Part shown: in pieces, positions 24,784 through 36,652 of the stretch | Layout of the letters: every line of letters starts with the position of its first letter | Numbering within the stretch: position 1 is the stretch's first letter | NCBI GenBank assembly: GCA_023411115.1 | Contig: JAEYPF010000019.1 | Coordinates: 62,001 to 126,000 of the forward strand | DNA: 64,000 bases | Direction of reading: 5' to 3' | From: Methanobacteriota archaeon | Lineage (GTDB): Archaea > Methanobacteriota > Methanobacteria > Methanobacteriales > Methanobacteriaceae | The notes under the pieces: generated by a model | What the model was told of the DNA's origin: nothing | The model's database searches: none | Seen by the model: only the letters and a program-made list of their open reading frames with translations | Translations under genes and position numbers: made by a program

Positions 24784-25911
24784 TTAGTATGGATCCCATT
24801 CCTTCACTTCATCGTATTCTGGAAATTCCCCATATTTATAATCATCAAATAACTGGCCCCAGTTTGTCTTTTTGTATTCGTTTATTTTCTTTTTCCCTGT
24901 TGTAGGGTACCATAATTTGTCATGATAAAATTCTGAAGCAAAAATAAATGTTTTGAATATTGGGGAGTTAAATAGAAGGTTATGTAACCATTTGATGTTC
25001 ATGGTACTTTTTCTTATTCTCTGATCCCACTTTACAACTGGACTTCTGCTGGTTTTAAAATTGAAGTTTAGATTTTTTAGATCTCCATTATCCATACCTG
25101 CTATTTCAATCTGGTCAACATCTCCAATTCCTAGACCTCTATCATGTGCTATTTTGATGTAGTCTATCTTTAAGGGGTCAAAACCCATTATTTTAGCTGC
25201 AATAGCATCAATTGCAACTTGATCTTCACCGGCAAGAATAATATCTCCGCAGTATGGTTCCATCGTTCGTGGACCAGCTCCATTTCCACAGACGCCGCCG
25301 TCCATAACTGAAAAAATTCCTTTATGAATTTCCTTTTGAATTGCCAGTAAATCAACCAAGACTTCGTGTATCTTTTTATGGGCGTGGTGCCTGTATTTTG
25401 GAATTAAACCTCCAAATGCATTTTTCATGGCTCCTGTGGTTGTTGTATGGCCGTGGGTTTTTACAGTTGGGAAATGGACCACATTAGAATTATAAAACAT
25501 TTCTGGAACAAGCACTTCACCGAATATGTCATCCATTGCAAGCATTTCAGACTTCGGCTTATGAGTTTCCCATTTTACATCTGTTAGTGGCTGGAAGTTT
25601 ATTTCATGACTGTTTAAAAGGGGCAACCATTTATTGTAATATGCTCCTTTCCACGGGTGAGTTACTACAGTCTGGTTCTCTACAGCTATGATATCCTTGT
25701 AATTATCCTTTTTTAATGTATTTAAAACACCTTCAAGCTGCCATGGTGGAGTAGAACATGCAGGATAATAGAGTGTCCATGAGAGATTAAGCTTTAAAAC
25801 AGTTTTATTCTGTTTGGATAGTGATTTTTCATAATCAGTAAGATGCATCAATTGATAATAATCATCGATTACTGTTTCTGGCGATGTTTTAAGTATTGCG
25901 ACCTTTGACAT
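24784..25911 (-). CDS. DUF362 family protein
   Basis: A 375-residue protein with the DUF362 pattern: VLKLNLSWTLYYPACSTPPWQLEGV, FPTVKTHGHTTTTGAMKNAFGGLIP, and DGGVCGNGAGPRTMEP. In Bacteria and Archaea these are often near iron-sulfur or cell-envelope genes, and function is unknown. No ferredoxin motif is present here. AGGTGA precedes the ATG at 25911. The start is 13 bases after the end of the next gene on the same strand, so it joins the envelope cluster operon. Confidence 0.85.
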   Translation of the reverse strand: MSKVAILKTSPETVIDDYYQLMHLTDYEKSLSKQNKTVLKLNLSWTLYYPACSTPPWQLEGVLNTLKKDNYKDIIAVENQTVVTHPWKGAYYNKWLPLLNSHEINFQPLTDVKWETHKPKSEMLAMDDIFGEVLVPEMFYNSNVVHFPTVKTHGHTTTTGAMKNAFGGLIPKYRHHAHKKIHEVLVDLLAIQKEIHKGIFSVMDGGVCGNGAGPRTMEPYCGDIILAGEDQVAIDAIAAKIMGFDPLKIDYIKIAHDRGLGIGDVDQIEIAGMDNGDLKNLNFNFKTSRSPVVKWDQRIRKSTMNIKWLHNLLFNSPIFKTFIFASEFYHDKLWYPTTGKKKINEYKKTNWGQLFDDYKYGEFPEYDEVKEWDPY

Positions 25912-25924
25912 TAATTTCACCTAT

Positions 25925-26860
25925 TCAACTTTTTGGAGTTTCTCCAATAACTTTTTTATTGAAAACTAAATATACTAAAAAGCCCAGAATCGCGCCGTAC
26001 CAGAGCGTTCCAAACCTTATTATTATTGCTACACCTACAGAATCCACCGACGTTAATCCAAAATATTGTAACATCCCCGAAATTGTCGCTTCAGCAATTC
26101 CAAGACCCCCTGGAATCATGCTGACAGCACCAACTAATGATGCAAAGCTGAATACAAATGTGGATAAAATCACGCTGAGAACCTGTCCAAATCCAACAAT
26201 TACAAAGAAAAGGGCCAGACATTCAAAAAACCACGCAAAAGCACTTAAAAATGACATAAATGTCATATTCTTGGGATTCATCAATTGTAAAAATGTGGCA
26301 TGCATTGTTTTGATATCTTTGGAATACTTTCCAGCTCTATTTTCAAGAATTGAAATCATTTTACCTGAAATCGTTTTAGATCTTATGGCCACGAAAAATC
26401 CTACGAATATCAAAATTAAAGCTGTTAGAATGTAAATTCCTGATTTATAGTAGAGGATTCCAATTAAAGAGAGTATAACCAGCCCGATCAAATCTGTAAC
26501 TCTGTCTGTGATTACTACAGGGACAGTTTTACTTAAACTTTCGCCATTTATATCCTTTATCAGCCACCCTTTCCAGATTTCTCCTACTTTTGCAGGGGTT
26601 ATGGTCATTCCAAGACCGCTGAAAAATACAAATAGATTGTCTTTAAGATTTAAGTGAATATCAACGCTTTTTAAGAAAAAATTCCATTTTAAAAACCGGA
26701 TAAAATAGGCTATGGTAATTAAAATCAGCATTATCACGATAAAAATCCAGTTGAACTTCTCAATTGCTGATAAAAGACTTCCAAAATCTGCATATATGCC
26801 CATTATAAGATAGACAATGACTGCAAATATGATAACCAGCCAAACCTTGTTTTTCATCAT
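25925..26860 (-). CDS. Flippase-like membrane protein (lysylphosphatidylglycerol synthase TM family)
   Basis: A 311-residue protein with about eight membrane helices. The motif PAKVGEIWKGWLI, then TDRVTDLIGL and MIPGGLGIAEATISGML are the UPF0104/AglD_N family marks. These proteins are thought to move lipid-linked sugars or amino-acyl lipids. The ATG follows the PHP gene by 9 bases. Its place beside a GT-C enzyme and a polyprenyl-phosphate transferase supports a flippase-like or glycan-lipid role, which is inference. Confidence 0.86.
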   Translation of the reverse strand: MMKNKVWLVIIFAVIVYLIMGIYADFGSLLSAIEKFNWIFIVIMLILITIAYFIRFLKWNFFLKSVDIHLNLKDNLFVFFSGLGMTITPAKVGEIWKGWLIKDINGESLSKTVPVVITDRVTDLIGLVILSLIGILYYKSGIYILTALILIFVGFFVAIRSKTISGKMISILENRAGKYSKDIKTMHATFLQLMNPKNMTFMSFLSAFAWFFECLALFFVIVGFGQVLSVILSTFVFSFASLVGAVSMIPGGLGIAEATISGMLQYFGLTSVDSVGVAIIIRFGTLWYGAILGFLVYLVFNKKVIGETPKS

Positions 26861-26869
26861 AGCACCTAA

Positions 26870-27505
26870 TTAAAACCTCTTCCTCCACATTTTCAACGCC
26901 TTCGTAAACACATGATTCAAATTAGTAGATGTTTTACCAAATACTTTTAAGTCATTTTTTAAAATTGCTTCATAAATATCATCTGTTTCTGTGATTATAC
27001 CGGCATATCCAATTTCATTGGCAAAATGGGCGTCACTTCCTCCAGTTACTCCTAACTTATATTTTTTTGCAAATTGGCTTGCTTTATCGTTGTATTTATT
27101 TTCTACGCAGCGTGAATTAAATATTTCAACGTTGTCTATGTATTCAACGTCTTCTTTTTTGATAGGAAAGGAAGAGCCCCTCCATTCATCAAAGGGATGT
27201 GGAACAACTACTATGCCATTTTGCGACTTGATTTCATCTGTAACTTCATAAAAGTCGGTAGATTTTATTTCTTCAGTTAAAAACAACCCAATTATTTCTC
27301 CCTTAGTTGTCATAACCTCCGAACCGATTATAACTTTAAAATCATCTGTTTCATATTTTTTTGCCTCTAATCCTCCTTTTATGGTATTGTGATCTGTAAC
27401 TGCAATACCAGCAAGGCCTTTTTTAATGGCAACTTTAATGATTTTATGTGGATCAAGAATTCCATCTGAAGAATATTTTGAATGAGAGTGAAGGTCGTAT
27501 TTCAT
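26870..27505 (-). CDS. PHP domain phosphoesterase
   Basis: A 211-residue PHP protein: YDLHSHSKYSSDGILDP (metal His pair), AVTDHNTIKG, VVVPHPFDEWRG and GGSDAHFANEIG carry the metal ligands of the polymerase/histidinol phosphatase superfamily. Such short forms are phosphatases, possibly of sugar or nucleotide phosphates. I placed the start at 27505 because GGAG sits 7 bases upstream; a TTG two codons earlier is possible. It sits between the GT-C and flippase-like genes. Confidence 0.87.
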   Translation of the reverse strand: MKYDLHSHSKYSSDGILDPHKIIKVAIKKGLAGIAVTDHNTIKGGLEAKKYETDDFKVIIGSEVMTTKGEIIGLFLTEEIKSTDFYEVTDEIKSQNGIVVVPHPFDEWRGSSFPIKKEDVEYIDNVEIFNSRCVENKYNDKASQFAKKYKLGVTGGSDAHFANEIGYAGIITETDDIYEAILKNDLKVFGKTSTNLNHVFTKALKMWRKRF

Positions 27506-27522
27506 TGTCAAACTCCTAATTG

Positions 27523-29217
27523 TTAATATTGTTCAGGCCCATAGAAGACCAGTTCGTTGTTTTTCACCTGATTTTCTTTAATATCTGAATAGTATAACTT
27601 CCGACCATCAGGTAGATCAATGGTTTTTACTTGGATTTGTGATGTTATTTGAGGGAAATAAGCGGACTTATCGCTGATTATCCATATTATTTTTTGTGTT
27701 GAACTATTTACCTTGATTTTAAATACGTTGGAAGGTAACCACGTGCTAGTGTGGTTCTTACCATACCACGGCGAAGTTATAAAATGATTAGCTTCTATTA
27801 AATAGTAGATTTGATAATCTGGAAGATAATAAATGGCTTTTCTCCAGTTAAAACCTTCATTTTCACGAGTGATTTCACCAATGACTACTATAGTATTGTT
27901 GGAATTGGAACCCGGCACTTTAGATATGGCATCAAGATAAGTTTGGGTACTGTGGTCATTTGCCACAAGTTTTTCGTATGTAGTCATAAAAGCCTCATTC
28001 ACTCCGAATAATATTCCATTGTAAGTACCTAAATCATTTATTGGAGTTTCCCAGATTTTTTCTTCATCTATATGGTAAGGAAACACAAAATATACTGCAT
28101 TAAACAAAATAACCAGGGAAAGTACTATTGTAATCCATTTTCTTGGAGAATAACGTTCGAATTTTTCACTTAAGCTGTATGATAGCCCCTTAACAAAATA
28201 TGCAAGTGCAATAACTAATGCAGGAACATATACAAGGATGTATCCTGGTTTAGCCAAGTGAACAAGTAGATACATAATGGAAGCAGGTAAGACCCATAAT
28301 ACAAGAAATATAACTCTAGGATCTCTCATATTTTCACGAAATACATGTAAAGGGCCTTTTCCAACGTATTTATTGAATAGAGCTATGATGATGATCCCAG
28401 AATAGGTTAAAGCAAGTCCCGTCCAGGCAAAATAGGAACCAAGATCTGAAAGTCGGTTTGCTATAGTTGCCCCAAACAATAGGGAGGATCTGGGAAATGC
28501 TATTTTATATAATGTGGATGAAGCTTCAGAATATTGTTCATAGCCTCCTGAAAATATTATGGTAGGGACAAACCATGCTAAAATAGATACAATTAGCACT
28601 ATAATTGCTTTTAATAATCTTCTTGGATCTCTTTTATTGTAAAAGGCGCAAAAGAACCATAATGGAAACATGAAAATAATTAAATCCTGCCTAAACCCTC
28701 CGGCAAGCCCCAAAGTCAGAATAGATGGGTAAAAAAACTTTTCTTTTCCCCTGAAGACCTGATAAGACATGTAGGCAATGAGCGTCGCGAAAAATGCTTC
28801 ACTTGGGTATATAGTGGCTATTTCTCCATAATACCAAAATAATGGGTTAAATACAAGTAACAATGAGGCTATAATAGCCATCTGCCTTGAAAACATCTGT
28901 TTAACCATAAAATAAATTAATATAACAGTTAAAATACTAAATAGAATGCTGATAAATATCATCGTTGTGTTTGGATCATTAAATAGAGTGTTTATCACTT
29001 TTCCAAGGCCTACATAAAAAATATAGCCTGGAGGATGGGGCTGATGATTTATGATATCGAAATTTTCGAACCCAAGGGCATAGTTAACAGAATCCCATTC
29101 GTATAAATATTTACTCACAAATGGAATCCTTGTTATCACTATTAAAATGGCTAGAATCGCTGAAATGAAAATATCAGCCTTTTTTGAATTAAATAAGTTT
29201 AAAAATTTATTCAGCAT
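27523..29217 (-). CDS. GT-C family membrane glycosyltransferase (ArnT/PMT-like)
   Basis: A 564-residue protein with about 11-12 membrane helices and a C-terminal soluble domain. The first loop holds YEWDSVNYALG and NHQPHPPGYIFYVG, the Asp- and His/Pro-rich first-loop signature of lipid-sugar-dependent GT-C enzymes. The sugar and acceptor are unknown. The ATG at 29217 has GGAG upstream and lies just after the stop of the UbiA gene; an in-frame upstream extension would overlap that gene and is rejected. Likely function: transfer of a sugar from a polyprenyl phosphate to an envelope acceptor. Confidence 0.85.
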   Translation of the reverse strand: MLNKFLNLFNSKKADIFISAILAILIVITRIPFVSKYLYEWDSVNYALGFENFDIINHQPHPPGYIFYVGLGKVINTLFNDPNTTMIFISILFSILTVILIYFMVKQMFSRQMAIIASLLLVFNPLFWYYGEIATIYPSEAFFATLIAYMSYQVFRGKEKFFYPSILTLGLAGGFRQDLIIFMFPLWFFCAFYNKRDPRRLLKAIIVLIVSILAWFVPTIIFSGGYEQYSEASSTLYKIAFPRSSLLFGATIANRLSDLGSYFAWTGLALTYSGIIIIALFNKYVGKGPLHVFRENMRDPRVIFLVLWVLPASIMYLLVHLAKPGYILVYVPALVIALAYFVKGLSYSLSEKFERYSPRKWITIVLSLVILFNAVYFVFPYHIDEEKIWETPINDLGTYNGILFGVNEAFMTTYEKLVANDHSTQTYLDAISKVPGSNSNNTIVVIGEITRENEGFNWRKAIYYLPDYQIYYLIEANHFITSPWYGKNHTSTWLPSNVFKIKVNSSTQKIIWIISDKSAYFPQITSQIQVKTIDLPDGRKLYYSDIKENQVKNNELVFYGPEQY

Positions 29218-29219
29218 AT

Positions 29220-30098
29220 TTAAAATACTCCTAAAAATCGAAATATTGCATTTCCATAAAGTACAGCTATAACTAAAATAACCCATAAGATCATGCTAAG
29301 CAGCATTCCTTTGTCTTTAAATAGCATTTCTGGCTCTCCACCGAAATTTTCAGCATGAACCATGTATATATATCTAAAAAGACCGTAAAAGGCAATAGGG
29401 ATGGTAAGCATTATGTATATTTTGCCTGTAAAGAATGTATAGAGCGAATAAGACATAATTAAGGCGCTGGTAGTGATATTCATCATTTGATCAAGCATTT
29501 CAGTTGAATAGCCCTCCAGAATTTTACGATGAGTTTCTGCTTTATCTCCTAATAAAACAAGTTCATGTCTTCTTTTCCCAATGGCTAAAAACAGCGCAAG
29601 AAGAAACGCTCCCACTATAAGCCATGGGGATACAATTACTCCCACTGCTGCACATCCTGCAATGGCCCTTATAACAAAACCTGTGGAAATCACCATCATA
29701 TCTACTACAACGAGGTGTTTCAAGAATAACGAATAAACTAATATCAATAAGAAAAATGCTATTGCAGTAGCTAAAAACAATGTATTGATTAAATATGATA
29801 CTCCAAATGCCAGAATAATTAATATAATCGCAGATATCAATGCATTATTTGTTTTTAATTTACCTGATGCAATAGGTCTATTACTTTTTTTCGGGTGCTT
29901 TTTATCCTTTTCAATGTCAATAATGTCATTTATTATGTATAAACTTCCTGAAAGCACACAAAATACTGCAAATCCTGCAATTACATCGATCCACAGGTTT
30001 AAATTTAAAAGGTTTAGTGAAAAAACGATTCCAATGAATATAACTAGGTTCTTATACCACTGCTTTGGACGCATTGAGATTATAAGTTCTTTTATCAT
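29220..30098 (-). CDS. UbiA prenyltransferase, decaprenyl-phosphate phosphoribosyltransferase-like
   Basis: A 292-residue UbiA-fold membrane enzyme with about nine helices. The motif SMRPKQWYKNLVIF and the Asp motif NDIIDIEKDKKHP, with IGKRRHELVLLGDKAETHR, match the DPPR synthase branch (UbiA of mycobacterial arabinan synthesis) rather than menaquinone or haem enzymes. It would load 5-phosphoribose from PRPP on polyprenyl phosphate. It is first in an operon with the GT-C gene (2-base gap). A ribose or arabinose-like envelope sugar is inferred. Confidence 0.88.
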   Translation of the reverse strand: MIKELIISMRPKQWYKNLVIFIGIVFSLNLLNLNLWIDVIAGFAVFCVLSGSLYIINDIIDIEKDKKHPKKSNRPIASGKLKTNNALISAIILIILAFGVSYLINTLFLATAIAFFLLILVYSLFLKHLVVVDMMVISTGFVIRAIAGCAAVGVIVSPWLIVGAFLLALFLAIGKRRHELVLLGDKAETHRKILEGYSTEMLDQMMNITTSALIMSYSLYTFFTGKIYIMLTIPIAFYGLFRYIYMVHAENFGGEPEMLFKDKGMLLSMILWVILVIAVLYGNAIFRFLGVF

Positions 30099-30223
30099 TT
30101 ACATCACTGTAGCTTCTGGATATCATCTTATAAATTTATCAATAATTTAACAATCGATTACTATAGGTATAGTTAATCATTCTAATAATAATGTCTGTTC
30201 AAAAAGAAAGCAAATAGTTACAG

Positions 30224-30415
30224 CATCGAAATCATAGATTTCGAATGTTCAGAAAATCTACGATTTTCTTCAACCTCAAAATTCGTAGAATTTTGGGGTA
30301 TAGAAATGCTAGCATTTCTCTAAAACTACTATTATACGTTCTCATAATTAAACGTTTACAGAACCCACAAACACTACGGTGTTTGTGTTGATGAAAATTC
30401 TATAAATTTTGGAGC
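30224..30415. repeat. Array of six hairpins between gap and the UbiA gene
   Basis: Stems: TCGAAATC-ATA-GATTTCGA (30226-30244), GAAAATC-TAC-GATTTTC (30252-30268), CAAAATTC-GTA-GAATTTTG (30277-30295), AGAAATGC-TA-GCATTTCT (30302-30319), CACAAACAC-TACG-GTGTTTGTG (30366-30387) and an imperfect AAAATT/AATTTT stem (about 30393-30411). The linkers GTTCA and TTCAACCTC also occur at 284-399. It fills most of the 350-base gap between gap and the UbiA gene; the rest is AT-rich and empty. Confidence 0.8.
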
Positions 30416-30448
30416 ATAAAAAAAATTATGGGATTTATATTATCTATA

Positions 30449-31465
30449 TTAGAGAATACCCATGGCCTTGTTTGTTTTTTCAATTGATTTAGATGGATCA
30501 TCTTCCATTTCAAGCATGGCTCTTATTGCATCTACATTTTCAGGAACTACATCTGATTCCTGGTGAATTGCCTGCATGTAGTAGAGTTCCCCATTTACGA
30601 TATTTAAAGATTCTTCCCAGACACCTATCTCAAATAGATCATTTCTTGAGCGTCCTAATTCTTTTGCATATTCCATAAATTCGGCTGTTGAACCAAGACC
30701 TTCTTTAGCTTTTAGTAGAAGAACTCTAGGGGTTGAATTCAACTTATCTTTTATATCATCAACACTAGCTGAAGATTCAAGCTCTACCATCAAGTTATGC
30801 TGGTGCATCAGGGTTGTAGGCACCAGTAATGCCATAGTGGTTATGTCAAGATCATACATCACAGTTTGGACATCAGGCCCGTGGTGTGATGGTACTGTTG
30901 GCGGGTTTGGAACTATAGCATTAATTGGTCCTTTTTTAACCTGCCTTGGGTCTGCTCCTCTCCTTACCATTACTGCTCTCACTTTTTTAATTCCACACAG
31001 GTCATCTATAGGTTTTAGAGTTCTACAAAGTCCAGTGGTGTTGCATGAAACAACTCTTGCATAATCTTTACCTATTACATCGTTATAGTTTGAAAATGAG
31101 TTGAATGAAAGTCCGATCTGGTCGTGTTTTTCTCCTCCCTGGAATATTGCCTTTAAGCCCATTTTTTCATAGGTTCCTTCTTTATTTTTTGCTCCAATAC
31201 CTTCAGGGGTACAGTCAACGACTATATCTAATTTTTCAAAGAGTTCATCTGCAGTTCCAGTCACTTTGATACCGGCATCTTCAAAGGAACTTTCTCTTTC
31301 AGGAACACTTATATAGAGATCATATCCTTTTTCTACAGCCATCCTGGCTTCAAAATCAGGGCTTCTTTTGGTAACCCCTGCAATTTTCATATCATCTTGG
31401 GCAGAAACAGCATCTGCTACTCTTTTACCTATTGTTCCATATCCATTTATACCGACAGATTTCAT
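30449..31465 (-). CDS. gap: Type II glyceraldehyde-3-phosphate dehydrogenase
   Basis: A 338-residue archaeal GAPDH. GINGYGTIGKRVADAV binds NADP, Cys141 in VVSCNTTGLCR is the catalytic thiol, and HHGPDVQTVMYD is characteristic of the archaeal type II enzyme. It acts in gluconeogenesis. Its ATG overlaps the stop of the hexuloisomerase gene upstream by four bases (ATGA), so translation is coupled. GAGG lies upstream. This location, next to topoisomerase VI and aIF1A, is a familiar order in Methanobacteriales. Confidence 0.96.
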   Translation of the reverse strand: MKSVGINGYGTIGKRVADAVSAQDDMKIAGVTKRSPDFEARMAVEKGYDLYISVPERESSFEDAGIKVTGTADELFEKLDIVVDCTPEGIGAKNKEGTYEKMGLKAIFQGGEKHDQIGLSFNSFSNYNDVIGKDYARVVSCNTTGLCRTLKPIDDLCGIKKVRAVMVRRGADPRQVKKGPINAIVPNPPTVPSHHGPDVQTVMYDLDITTMALLVPTTLMHQHNLMVELESSASVDDIKDKLNSTPRVLLLKAKEGLGSTAEFMEYAKELGRSRNDLFEIGVWEESLNIVNGELYYMQAIHQESDVVPENVDAIRAMLEMEDDPSKSIEKTNKAMGIL

Positions 31466-31998
31466 AAATTGACCTCCTTCTTTGCAAGTTCTGCAATGAT
31501 GCCTTCGAGATATATCCTTGCTGATATCTCAAATAGCGCGCCAAAAGGTGTTAATGGCTCATATTCGCCTGATACTCTTCTTTCTATATAATTTTTGGTT
31601 TTTGCTTTTATTCTACCCGGTATTTCAATTACAACATCAGACATCTGGGCAAGCGGTGAATCAGGAAAAGAAGTTATGGATATAATTTTTGCACCAATAT
31701 CGGCTGCTTTTTTTGTAATAGTTAAAGTTGGTTCCGTTTCCCCAGATCCAGATATAGTTATAAGGACATTTCCTGCATTGATCTCAGGAACTATGGTCTC
31801 ACTAATTACAAAAACATTTCGACGAATTTCACTGAGCCTTGAAGCAAAAGCTTTTCCAACAAGCTCTGATTCTCCAAAACCACATATAAATATCTTTGAA
31901 GCCTCACATAAATATTTTTCCAGGAGCATTGTGGCATCCTCATCAATATCCATGGATTTTACATGTGATGTTATCTCTTCAAGTACGAGCCTCAACAT
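31462..31998 (-). CDS. hxlB: 6-phospho-3-hexuloisomerase
   Basis: A 178-residue SIS-domain protein: FICGFGESELVGKAFASRL and ITISGSGETEPTLTITKKA are the sugar isomerase motifs, and GRIKAKTKNYIERR and PLTPFGALFEISARIYLEGII are the Phi marks. It interconverts hexulose-6-phosphate and fructose-6-phosphate, supplying pentoses by the ribulose monophosphate route. I use the ATG at 31998; a longer frame starting 28 codons upstream has no family support. It overlaps gap by four bases, suggesting a sugar phosphate operon. Confidence 0.9.
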   Translation of the reverse strand: MLRLVLEEITSHVKSMDIDEDATMLLEKYLCEASKIFICGFGESELVGKAFASRLSEIRRNVFVISETIVPEINAGNVLITISGSGETEPTLTITKKAADIGAKIISITSFPDSPLAQMSDVVIEIPGRIKAKTKNYIERRVSGEYEPLTPFGALFEISARIYLEGIIAELAKKEVNL

Positions 31999-32264
31999 AA
32001 AAACACCAGTTTTACATCTTCTAGTATATTCTTTGGCATTATAAATATTTATGATTTCATATTGGAGTTTAGATGTATTCATTAAAATAAATCCATCATG
32101 AGGCTTTAATTTTTTAATTACATAATTTAAACTGGATAATGTTGAAATAATCCAAAAAATAAGTTTAAATAATATAAATCAATCTATATTGAACATTACT
32201 TTAAAATAGTTCTCGTTAAAATTAATTATATGAAATTTTATTTAATCATGCTATAAAATTTAGA

Positions 32265-33194
32265 TTAGCAACCTTCTCTAAAAAAGGGTTCTCGATCTGC
32301 TATGGCGTCTAAAAATAATTTTTTAAGCTTTTCATCAGAATATCCATGGCGCATAGGTTCTATTAAGTCAACTAAATTATCATTTCGAAGTAAACAGGGT
32401 TTAATTTTACCATCTGGTGTTATTCTAAGCCGTGTACAGTTTTTGCAGAATTCAGTGTTATCCATTGGCCTTACAACTTCGATCTCACCATCTTCAATGA
32501 AATATTTTTTTCTATCCTGCATGAATTGTCTTGTTTTAACTTCATCTGCCTTTTGAGTGAGCTCTTCTTCGAGTTCTTCCATTTTAAAATGGTAGTCATC
32601 AAAAAATTTTGAACTAGACTGGTTATCTGCCTTTAAAAGCTCGATAAGTTGTAGTATTGCATTATTTTCCTTGCAGAACTGAAACATATCCCAGATTTCA
32701 TGATCATTTATCCCTTTCATGACTACCATGTTAACTTTAACTGGATAAAGTCCAGCTTCTGAGGCTTTTTTAATTCCTTCTTTGGCTTTTTCGATGTAAT
32801 CTCTTTTGGTTATAAAACGATAAGTTTCAGGATTAAGTGTATCAAAGCTTACGTTAACACGGTTAAGGCCAGCAGCTTTCAATTGTTGGGCATACTCTCC
32901 AAGAAGAGTTCCATTGGTGGTCAAAGCTATGTCTTTAAATCCAATTGATGCTATCTTTTCCACAATTTCAATGATATCCTCTCTTATTAGTGGCTCTCCT
33001 CCAGAAAGCCTGATTTTATGAACACCAATATCCGCCGCTATTTTAGAAATTCTATAAATTTCATCTGGATTCATTTCGTAACTCTGTGGTAGTATACCAT
33101 CGTGATGGCAGTAAAAACATCTCACATTGCAGCGGTTGGTTATTGAGATTCTAAGCGAAAATACTGGTCTTTCATATTTATCCGTGGCTGGCAT
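32265..33194 (-). CDS. moaA: GTP 3',8-cyclase (MoaA family)
   Basis: A 309-residue radical SAM enzyme. Cys22-X3-Cys26-X2-Cys29 (CNVRCFYC) binds the SAM cluster, and CKNCTRLRITPDGKIKPC (C-X2-C-X13-C) is the second cluster. It makes the first intermediate of molybdopterin from GTP. The protein ends EPFFREGC rather than the Gly-Gly tail of bacterial MoaA. The start at 33194 is preferred to a TTG three codons earlier. It is far from moeA (38.3 kb), so the pathway is scattered here. Confidence 0.93.
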   Translation of the reverse strand: MPATDKYERPVFSLRISITNRCNVRCFYCHHDGILPQSYEMNPDEIYRISKIAADIGVHKIRLSGGEPLIREDIIEIVEKIASIGFKDIALTTNGTLLGEYAQQLKAAGLNRVNVSFDTLNPETYRFITKRDYIEKAKEGIKKASEAGLYPVKVNMVVMKGINDHEIWDMFQFCKENNAILQLIELLKADNQSSSKFFDDYHFKMEELEEELTQKADEVKTRQFMQDRKKYFIEDGEIEVVRPMDNTEFCKNCTRLRITPDGKIKPCLLRNDNLVDLIEPMRHGYSDEKLKKLFLDAIADREPFFREGC

Positions 33195-33322
33195 CTTTAT
33201 CAACAGTTAAATTTTTAATATTTTTAAGAAAATTAAAATTTAAGTATAAGTTCAATTTATTGTTTTTGATTTAAATATGGGGGTCTATAAAAAAGAAAAA
33301 AAATGAACCTTAATAGGTTCGG

Positions 33323-35969
<2,647 letters not shown>

Positions 35970-36037
35970 ATTTAGCCTCCTTTAAATTGTATTTTAGGTT
36001 TTTTTTGTTTTTTGTTTTAATCGTAAAAATGATGATT

Positions 36038-36604
36038 CTATTCTTTGAGTACAATGTTCTCGAATTCTTTTCTTTTAAGCTCTTGTTTCTTCTTTTCTAA
36101 AAATGCATAGACACTTTTATGTCTTACGCCTTCTAAAATCATTTCAACAGCTTCTTTGGCAATTTGTATCCTTTCCATGTCTCCAATGAGTGACACAGTT
36201 TTACCGTATACAGATATATCTACATCGGTCATTTCCTTGATTATTTCTTTTGTTCTTCCTTCTCTGCCGATTATTCTTCCTTTTTGCCTCATTACTGCCT
36301 TTTTTGATTTTCCAACAAAATCCTGTAAGTTGATTATATCGAGAATAATTTCATCGTCAAGTAATTTAAGAGCTGTTTCAGGGCTAAAGCCTCTACCTAT
36401 TGCTTTTACAATATATCTGGCCTTCCAGACAGATAATGGATCTTCCATTTCTTCCGTTGGGGCAATAGCGACGCTGCCAGTGTCACTTTCAATATCAAGC
36501 TCTATTTTAGTTAGGTTTTCAATATGTTCTTTTGTAGCGCCGTCTTTTCCAATTAGGACCCCTACTCTTTCTTTTGGGATCTTAAGATATTCTGTGTTGG
36601 GCAT
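36038..36604 (-). CDS. KH domain RNA-binding protein
   Basis: A 188-residue protein with two KH folds: RVGVLIGKDGATKEHIENLT (GKDG) and MRQKGRIIGREGRTKEIIKE (GREG). It matches the archaeal Krr1/Dim2-like pre-rRNA processing protein that partners with RIO kinases. GAGGTG precedes the ATG at 36604; a GTG three codons earlier is in frame. Its place beside the RIO1 gene fits small-subunit ribosome maturation. Confidence 0.92.
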   Translation of the reverse strand: MPNTEYLKIPKERVGVLIGKDGATKEHIENLTKIELDIESDTGSVAIAPTEEMEDPLSVWKARYIVKAIGRGFSPETALKLLDDEIILDIINLQDFVGKSKKAVMRQKGRIIGREGRTKEIIKEMTDVDISVYGKTVSLIGDMERIQIAKEAVEMILEGVRHKSVYAFLEKKKQELKRKEFENIVLKE

Positions 36605-36652
36605 ATTTTTCACCTCTATAAATTATATCAATATGCCATATAATATACTTTT

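Noticed and set aside
27523..29286. Longer start for the GT-C gene at 29286
   Set aside because: The extra N-terminal residues overlap the end of the UbiA gene and do not look like a membrane protein start; the ATG at 29217 has GGAG upstream.
31462..32082. Longer hexuloisomerase from 32082
   Set aside because: The 28 extra residues have no family similarity; the ATG at 31998 begins the usual SIS-protein N-terminus.
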